Source of the DNA: Catenulispora sp. GP43
GTDB taxonomy: Bacteria > Actinomycetota > Actinomycetes > Streptomycetales > Catenulisporaceae
Direction of reading: 5' to 3'
Assembly (NCBI RefSeq): GCF_041260665.1
Contig: NZ_JBGCCT010000008.1
Span: 1-64,000, forward strand
DNA length: 64,000 nucleotides
Position numbers and translations under genes: made by a program. Shown here one piece after another: positions 58,591 to 64,000 of the stretch (position 1 is the stretch's first letter; every line of letters starts with the position of its first letter). Under the pieces are notes generated by a model. It saw only the letters and a list, made by a program, of their open reading frames with translations, was not told the DNA's origin and ran no database searches.

Positions 58591-60867
58591 TCACGGGTAG
58601 CTGACGATGTCCGAAGGGCCGCCGAACGCCGAGCTCACCGCCTTCCCGGTCCCGTTGACGACCGAGTCGATGCCGCCGGAGCCGTTCAGGAACACGCTCA
58701 GCAGGTCGTGCAGCTGCACCCCGGAGGTCTGCGGCACCTGGAACGCCATCGCGTTGTGGATGTCCACCCCCTGGTCGAAGTAGCTGTAGCTGCCCAAGCC
58801 GTAGCCCTGGAAGGAGGACACCGAGTTCGGGATGTACAGCGCCGGGTACCCCTTCTGCGACGCGGAGGCCATCCACGAGGCCTGGTTGGGCACCTCGTAG
58901 GGGTTCTCGTTCTGGAAGAAGATCACGGTGCCGTTCTGGCCGTTCCAGTCGACCTCGTTCTGCTGGAAGTGCTCGACCGCCAGGCCGTAGGACGTGACGT
59001 TGTTCCCGTTCACGATCAGGCCGGTCGGGCTCTGGTCGCCGGTCCACGTGCCGGCACCCGCGCCGTGGTCCGCGCGCCAGATCCAGACGTCGTCCAGCAG
59101 CGAGTCGTTGCTGTCGTCGATCAACGGTGTGGTGACCGAGCCCGCGGTCGCCCCGCCGACGCGGAAGAACACGTCGTCCAGGGTCACCGGGTCGGTGTTG
59201 TGGCGCGTCGTGGAGCCCGCGGTGCCGACCTGCAGGAGCGCCGGCGAGGTGGTCGTCCCGGCGTCGAAGATCAGGCCGCTGACGGTCACGCCGCTCACGT
59301 CCGCGATGCTCAGCGTCGTGTTACCTCCGGACGGGACCAGCGTGGCGAAGCCCAGGCCGACGATCTGGGTGTCCGGGTGGGTCACGGTGATGGTCGACGG
59401 GATGCTGTAGACACCCGGCGTGAACAGCAGGTTGTCGCCGGCGCCCAGGGCCGCGTTGATCTGGGCCGCGGTGGCCGAGGGCTGCACTACGAAGAACGTG
59501 TTCAGTGACAGCGACTTGCCCGGGGTCTGGCCGCTGGTCCAGGTGGGGCCGTTGGAGTTCGTCGCCAGCGAGGGCACGAACACGTTGTAGTTCCCGCCGG
59601 AGTCCTGGTACAAGTACGGCGCCTCGCGCGTGACCGGGCAGGACCCGAGCGTGGTGTACGGGTTCGGACCGCCGGACAGGCCGGAGTTGGACGCGAAGCT
59701 CTGCGCCGGCGCGCCCGGGTCGCCGCAGAACACCTGGTTCCAGACCCCGTTGCTCCAGCCGTCCAGGGCGGAGTTCCGGGTGATGTACTGCTGCTGGGAG
59801 CCGTTGGTGACGGTGCCGCCGGTGAACTGCGAGTCGGCGATGAAGCCGCCGCTGGCGTAGCCGGGGCCGCCCACGCAGTAGTCCATCAGGCTCACGTTGC
59901 CGTTGATGTGCACCCGGCGCATCGGAGCGGCCTGCGACACCGCCCAGAAGTCGTCACCGTTCTGGCACCCGGACATGCCCATGACGTTGATCGTCAGGTT
60001 GGTCAGCGACCGCCAGAAGTTCGTGGTGGCGTTGCAGGTGCTGCCGGAGCACTGGTTGTAGGAGTCGACGGTGCCGTTGATGACGACGTCGCCGGGGTTC
60101 TGCCCGAGCCCGGCGACGGCCTCGTAGAAGCCGACCGTGAAGATCAGCGGGCTGGCCGCCGAACCGTACGTCCCGGGCTGGAACAGCAGTTCGTACCGGC
60201 CGGTCCCGAACTCGCTGGGGACCTGCTGGTTGGAGATCGCGTTCAGCTGGGACTGGATCGAGGACTGGGACATCGACGGGTTGAACACGATCACGTTGGA
60301 GCCCAGGGAGCCGCCGGTCGGGGGCGGGGGAGTGCCGCCTCCTCCGTTGCTACCACCGTAGACGTCGAACTCCCACAGGGAGTAGCCGTAGCCCGTGTTA
60401 CGTGCGGTGCCGTACATCCGGATGTAACGACCGGAGCCGGACACGGTGAGCGTTTCGTTACCGCCCGGACCCGACGTCGTGGAGTAGATCGTGGTCCAGT
60501 TCGTCGCGTCGTTCGAGGTCTGGATCTGGTAGGCCTTGCCCGAGGCGGTCTCCCAGTTCAGGACGACTTCACAGATGTTCTGGGTGCCGCCCAGGTCCAC
60601 CTGGAGCCACTGGGGGTCGGAGAACTGCGACGACCAGCGCGTGCCGGTGTTGCCGTCCACGGCGGCGGAAGTGGGGAAGGCCCCACTTTCCACCGACGAC
60701 GCTGTCGCGGTCTTGTTCAAGGCCAGATTCGTGCCGGTGTCGCAACTGGACGCCGCCGCCGGCCGTGCGCCGAACGACGGCACGGACAACGCCGCCAGCA
60801 GCAGCGCGAGTACAACGAACAATGCGGCCCGTGGCCGGGCCTGAGTGCTACTCAATGTGCTCTCCAA
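58591..60867 (-). CDS. Secreted F5/8C (CBM32-like) plus right-handed beta-helix protein
   Basis: A 758-aa protein. Signal peptide (~1-40), then an F5/8C-type carbohydrate-binding module (~42-175), a Gly/Pro linker, and a long beta-helix domain (~190-758: NVIVFNPSMSQSSIQSQLNA, YELLFQPGTYGSAASPLIFT, LLDDVWIWRADHGAG, VEHFQQNEVDWNGQNGTVIF). Streptomyces relatives are often annotated adenylyl cyclase, which the fold does not support; a polysaccharide lyase or glycanase is more likely (GH55/GH87-like helix, unproven). Its binding module is almost identical in DNA to that of the divergent gene at 61099. Confidence 0.8.
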   Translation of the reverse strand: MESTLSSTQARPRAALFVVLALLLAALSVPSFGARPAAASSCDTGTNLALNKTATASSVESGAFPTSAAVDGNTGTRWSSQFSDPQWLQVDLGGTQNICEVVLNWETASGKAYQIQTSNDATNWTTIYSTTSGPGGNETLTVSGSGRYIRMYGTARNTGYGYSLWEFDVYGGSNGGGGTPPPPTGGSLGSNVIVFNPSMSQSSIQSQLNAISNQQVPSEFGTGRYELLFQPGTYGSAASPLIFTVGFYEAVAGLGQNPGDVVINGTVDSYNQCSGSTCNATTNFWRSLTNLTINVMGMSGCQNGDDFWAVSQAAPMRRVHINGNVSLMDYCVGGPGYASGGFIADSQFTGGTVTNGSQQQYITRNSALDGWSNGVWNQVFCGDPGAPAQSFASNSGLSGGPNPYTTLGSCPVTREAPYLYQDSGGNYNVFVPSLATNSNGPTWTSGQTPGKSLSLNTFFVVQPSATAAQINAALGAGDNLLFTPGVYSIPSTITVTHPDTQIVGLGFATLVPSGGNTTLSIADVSGVTVSGLIFDAGTTTSPALLQVGTAGSTTRHNTDPVTLDDVFFRVGGATAGSVTTPLIDDSNDSLLDDVWIWRADHGAGAGTWTGDQSPTGLIVNGNNVTSYGLAVEHFQQNEVDWNGQNGTVIFFQNENPYEVPNQASWMASASQKGYPALYIPNSVSSFQGYGLGSYSYFDQGVDIHNAMAFQVPQTSGVQLHDLLSVFLNGSGGIDSVVNGTGKAVSSAFGGPSDIVSYP
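60476..60744 (-). repeat. 269-bp inverted repeat, left copy (F5/8C module)
   Basis: The reverse complement of this segment matches 61222-61490 with a single mismatch in 269 bp. Beyond 60476 the homology drops to scattered identity, although the protein module continues. It encodes most of the binding module of the leftward gene. Confidence 0.95.
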
Positions 60868-60945
60868 GGCGTGGGGTTTGCGAACCGAAGAGAGCGCCCT
60901 CGGGTCCTAAAAGTGGCGCACGCGTTACCTACTGTCAATACGGAG

Positions 60946-60997
60946 CCGGTTCCGGAACTGGTTTCGGAACCGCTACCGAAACCAGTTCCGGAACCGG
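60946..60997. promoter_or_regulatory. Giant palindrome (22-8-22) between divergent glycanase genes
   Basis: Arms 60946-60967 and 60976-60997 are exact reverse complements, with an 8-nt loop AACCGCTA; partial pairing extends further. The core contains GGTTCCGGAAC and TTTCGG...CCGAAA. Outward TTGACA boxes flank it: 60933-60938 on the minus strand and 61005-61010 on the plus strand. A shared operator, or a cruciform, for both genes is likely. Confidence 0.8.
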
Positions 60998-61098
60998 TTC
61001 CCCCTTGACACCCACCAGCAGAGGGCTGACGATTCAGGACCGAAGGGGCGCCCTCCCCGCACGGTTCACCGCACCGCAGCCACCCGCGTAGGAGGGTC

Positions 61099-64000
61099 AT
61101 GATCCCCGCACGAAGATTTTCACGGAGATACAGATCGTCGGCATTATTGCTGGTCCTGGCCATGATGCTGGCCGTCCTGTCCGTACCGTCGCTGGGGGCG
61201 GGGCGGGCCCGGGCGGCCGGCTGCGACACCGGCACGAATCTGGCCTTGAACAAGACCGCGACAGCGTCGTCGGTGGAAAGTGGGGCCTTCCCCACTTCCG
61301 CCGCCGTGGACGGCAACACCGGCACGCGCTGGTCGTCGCAGTTCTCCGACCCCCAGTGGCTCCAGGTGGACCTGGGCGGCACCCAGAACATCTGTGAAGT
61401 CGTCCTGAACTGGGAGACCGCCTCGGGCAAGGCCTACCAGATCCAGACCTCGAACGACGCCACGAACTGGACCACGATCTACTCCACGACCACCGGCCCC
61501 GGCGGCACCGAGACGTTGAACGTGTCCGGCTCTGGTCGTTACATCCGTATGTACGGCACGGCGCGCAATACCGGCTACGGCTACTCGCTGTGGGAGTTCA
61601 GCGTCTACGGCGGTGGTGGCGGCACCCCGCCGCCGCCGAACTGGAACCTGGTCTGGCAGGACACCTTCGGTGGTACCTCCGGCACGGCCCCTTCCTCGGC
61701 CAACTGGATCGAGGACACCGGCCACAACTCCGCGGGCGGTCCGGCGGACTGGGGCACCGGTGAGGTGGAGTCGGCGTCGTCGTCGACCGCAAACGTTTCC
61801 GTGGACGGCAACGGCCACCTGAACATCACCGCCCTCGAAGACGGCTCCGGGAACTGGACCTCGGGACGCATCGAGACCCAGCGCTCGGACTTCGCCGCAC
61901 CGGCCGGCGGCATGTTGGAGGTCACCGCGAGCATCAAGCAGCCGAACGTCGCCAACCCGGCCGGCTACTGGCCCGCGTTCTGGGCACTGGGCAGCGGTTC
62001 GCGGACCGGGGCGGGCACGTGGCCGGCCATCGGCGAGACCGACATCATGGAGAACGTCAACGGCCATGCGACCACGTCCTCGGGCCTGCACTGCGGCGTC
62101 GCGCCGAACGGTCCGTGCAACGAGTACAGCGGCCGTGGCAGTGGTCTGCGCACCTGCACCGGCTGCCTGAGCGGGTACCACACCTACACCGAGGTCATCG
62201 ACCGGACGCAGTCCGACGAGCAGATCCGCTTCTCGGTGGACGGCCAGGTCACCTGGACCGTCAGCGAAAGCCAGGTGGGTGTCACGACGTGGCAGAACGC
62301 GGTGGACCACGGTTTCTTCCTGATCCTGGACCTGGCGATCGGCGGCTCCTGGCCGAACGCCGACTGCGGCTGCACGTCCCCGACCGCGGCGACCACCTCC
62401 GGCGGCCAGCTGAGCGTCGGACCGGTCGCCGTCTACACCACCACCGGCCCGGCCCCGACTCCGCTGCAGCCGCCACCCGCAGCGACCGGGTCCAACGTCG
62501 TGAAGGTCACCGGCAGCCAGGGGAACTGGGCTCTGACCGTGAACGGTGCGCCGTACCAGGTCAAGGGTGTGACCTGGGGCCCGGGCAACCAGGCCGGCGA
62601 CGGCTACCTCGCCGACGCTGCCTCGATGGGTGTCAACACCATCCGGACCTGGGGCACGGACGCCACCTCCCAACCGCTGCTGGACGCGGCGGCGGCCCGG
62701 GGCATCAGGGTCGTCAACGGCTTCTGGTTGAATCAGGGAGCTGACTATCTCAACGACACGACCTACAAGACCAACACCCTGAACACCATCAAACAGTTCG
62801 TCACACAGTACAAGGACCATCCAGCCACGCTGATGTGGGACGTGGGGAACGAGGTCATCCTCACCTCGCAGAACTACACCTATCCCAACGGCGCCACGGT
62901 CGAACAGGAGCGCGTCGCCTACGCGCAGTACGTGGAGCAGGTCACCGAGGCGATCCACGCCATCGACCCCAACCACCCGGTCACCTCGACGGACGCCTGG
63001 ACCGGCGCCTGGCCGTACTACAAGCAGTACACGCCGAGCCTGGACCTGCTGGCCGTGAACTCCTACGGCTCGGTGTGCAACGTGAACACCGACTGGGTCA
63101 ACGGCGGGTACACGAAGCCGTACATCGTCACCGAGTCCGGCGACCCCGGCGAGTGGGAGGTGCCCAACGACGCCAACGGTGTGCCGAACGAGCCCACCGA
63201 CCAGCAGCAGCGCGACGGCTACACCAGCGCGTGGAACTGCATCGCCGGGCATCCCGGGGTCTCCTTCGGCGGCACGCTGTTCAACTACGGCGTGGAGAAC
63301 GACTTCGGCGGCGTCTGGTTCAACCTGCTCACCGGCGGCTGGCGGCGGCTGTCGTACTACGCGGTCAAACAAGCGTTCACCGGACAGGCGCAGACGAACA
63401 CGCCGCCCGAGATCACGTCGATGACGCTGAGCAACACCGCGAGCGTGCCGGCCGGCGGCCAGTTCACCGTGAACGTCGCGGCGAACAACCCGACCGGGGA
63501 CGCCCTGAGCTACAACGTGGCGCTGTCGAGCAAGTACGTGAACAGCGCCACTGCGTTGCAGTCCCCGTCCAGCTACACCCAGACCGGTCCCGGCGCGTTC
63601 ACCATCACCGCCCCGCAGACGCTCGGTGTGTGGAAGGTGTACGTGTACGTCTACGACCAGCACGGCGGGGTCGGCATCCAGTCCGAGTCGTTCCGCGTGG
63701 TCGCGCCACCGGTGGCCGGCACCAACGTGGCGCTCGGCAAGCCGACCACGGCGTCCTCGTTCCAGGCCGCGGCCAATGGCCAGACCTACGTCGCGGGCAA
63801 CGCCACCGACGGCAACTGGACCACGCGCTGGGCCAGTGACTGGAGCGATCCGCAGTGGATCCAGGTCGACCTCGGCCAGAGCACCGCGATCAAGCACATC
63901 CAGCTGGGGTGGGAGTCGGCGTACGCCAAGGCCTACCAGATCCAGGTGTCGAACGACGGGACGAACTGGACCACGGTCTACAGCACCACGACCGGCGCGG
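61099..64000 (+). CDS. Secreted multidomain glycoside hydrolase: F5/8C, GH16, clan GH-A barrel, F5/8C (3' end outside window)
   Basis: At least 967 codons, open at the window end. ATG 61099 with GGAGG four bases before. Signal peptide (~1-40), F5/8C module (~41-173), GH16 domain (~185-455) with catalytic GETDIMEN (Glu313, Asp315, Glu318), then a GH-A TIM barrel (~470-770: WDVGNEVILTS with acid/base Glu585, IVTESGDPGEW with nucleophile Glu679), an Ig-like domain (~780-870) and the start of a second F5/8C module (~873 on). GH16 points to beta-1,3-glucan such as laminarin or fungal wall. The barrel may be a second glucanase or a transglycosidase. It is divergent from the beta-helix protein gene. 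Confidence 0.9.
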   Translation, partial: MIPARRFSRRYRSSALLLVLAMMLAVLSVPSLGAGRARAAGCDTGTNLALNKTATASSVESGAFPTSAAVDGNTGTRWSSQFSDPQWLQVDLGGTQNICEVVLNWETASGKAYQIQTSNDATNWTTIYSTTTGPGGTETLNVSGSGRYIRMYGTARNTGYGYSLWEFSVYGGGGGTPPPPNWNLVWQDTFGGTSGTAPSSANWIEDTGHNSAGGPADWGTGEVESASSSTANVSVDGNGHLNITALEDGSGNWTSGRIETQRSDFAAPAGGMLEVTASIKQPNVANPAGYWPAFWALGSGSRTGAGTWPAIGETDIMENVNGHATTSSGLHCGVAPNGPCNEYSGRGSGLRTCTGCLSGYHTYTEVIDRTQSDEQIRFSVDGQVTWTVSESQVGVTTWQNAVDHGFFLILDLAIGGSWPNADCGCTSPTAATTSGGQLSVGPVAVYTTTGPAPTPLQPPPAATGSNVVKVTGSQGNWALTVNGAPYQVKGVTWGPGNQAGDGYLADAASMGVNTIRTWGTDATSQPLLDAAAARGIRVVNGFWLNQGADYLNDTTYKTNTLNTIKQFVTQYKDHPATLMWDVGNEVILTSQNYTYPNGATVEQERVAYAQYVEQVTEAIHAIDPNHPVTSTDAWTGAWPYYKQYTPSLDLLAVNSYGSVCNVNTDWVNGGYTKPYIVTESGDPGEWEVPNDANGVPNEPTDQQQRDGYTSAWNCIAGHPGVSFGGTLFNYGVENDFGGVWFNLLTGGWRRLSYYAVKQAFTGQAQTNTPPEITSMTLSNTASVPAGGQFTVNVAANNPTGDALSYNVALSSKYVNSATALQSPSSYTQTGPGAFTITAPQTLGVWKVYVYVYDQHGGVGIQSESFRVVAPPVAGTNVALGKPTTASSFQAAANGQTYVAGNATDGNWTTRWASDWSDPQWIQVDLGQSTAIKHIQLGWESAYAKAYQIQVSNDGTNWTTVYSTTTGA
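61222..61490 (+). repeat. 269-bp inverted repeat, right copy (F5/8C module)
   Basis: Inverted partner of 60476-60744, one mismatch in 269 bp. It encodes the first F5/8C module of the rightward gene. The two copies are separated by 477 bp that contain both promoters, both signal peptides and the giant palindrome. Confidence 0.95.

Noticed and set aside
58568-58594. Triplicated GGACGTCAC-type 9-mer after a stop codon
   Set aside because: It is too short to assign a role; it probably belongs to the terminator region of the beta-helix gene.
61144-63897. A 917-codon open frame on the minus strand
   Set aside because: It is antisense to the GH16/GH-A gene, is Arg/Gly/Val-rich without any domain, and arises from high GC on the opposite strand. 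The plus-strand frame has signal peptide, domains and catalytic residues.

Overview
High-GC (about 70%) actinobacterial chromosome, most like a saprophytic, filamentous soil actinomycete of the Streptomyces/Catenulispora type. This rests on the codon bias, frequent GTG/TTG starts, ATGA/GTGA gene overlaps, CBM2-bearing secreted glycanases, desferrioxamine genes and RskA/SigK-type regulation. The genus is an inference. No tRNA, rRNA, CRISPR array, transposase or phage gene was seen. The first ~120 bases are a G/C-only stretch that looks like a contig-end artefact.

Layout. (1) 0.2-1.3 kb: an NAD(P)-binding oxidoreductase divergent from an HxlR regulator. (2) 1.6-13.9 kb: a contiguous SigK-type regulon island. 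It holds an ECF sigma factor and its RskA-like anti-sigma factor, a membrane sulfite-oxidase-like protein, a fasciclin (MPT70/83-like) lipoprotein, a FAD oxidoreductase-DUF1365-DUF1295 operon and a photolyase. Five promoters in the island share CCAATCC-N15-CCGAA(T/C) exactly. Two uncharacterised proteins and a small coiled-coil protein sit in the middle. (3) 14-20 kb: small regulatory modules (secreted HNH-like protein, MarR/PadR-type regulator with a perfect palindrome, DUF2000/Lrp pair, DUF4097, phosphotransferase, EthD/AraC pair) and inorganic pyrophosphatase. (4) 20-27.4 kb: a cellulose-attack locus: expansin-CBM2 divergent from LPMO(AA10)-CBM2, a Met-rich putative copper lipoprotein, a CBM2-Cip1-like protein and a clan GH-A hydrolase-FN3-CBM2. 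(5) 27.5-33.7 kb: a membrane protein, an orphan condensation-domain protein, hypotheticals (one frameshifted) and a carboxylesterase.

(6) 33.7-44.9 kb: iron acquisition. A desferrioxamine operon (binding lipoprotein, siderophore-interacting reductase, desA, desB, desC, desD, PhyH-type oxygenase) runs leftward. A two-permease plus ATPase importer runs rightward. A near-perfect DtxR/IdeR iron box lies between them. (7) 45-53.5 kb: organosulfur scavenging. Two transport operons end in an LLM monooxygenase and a TauD dioxygenase. Each operon is preceded by a tiny Cys-containing leader ORF of the RR-x-VD-x-x-R-x-x-SA-x-CP type, probably made from a leaderless transcript. (8) 53.7-58.5 kb: a secreted HExxE protein, an XRE/MmyB regulator divergent from an MDR oxidoreductase with a clear operator palindrome, a histidine phosphatase and a Gfo/Idh/MocA dehydrogenase. 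(9) 58.6-64 kb: two divergent secreted glycan-active proteins, a beta-helix protein and a GH16 plus GH-A multidomain protein that runs off the window. Their F5/8C modules are 269-bp inverted copies with one mismatch, and between them lies a 22-bp-arm perfect palindrome flanked by outward TTGACA boxes.

The most notable signals are the five matching SigK-type promoters including one before a photolyase, the paired leaderless cysteine leader peptides, the inverted duplication with central palindrome, and the putative copper lipoprotein embedded in the LPMO operon.
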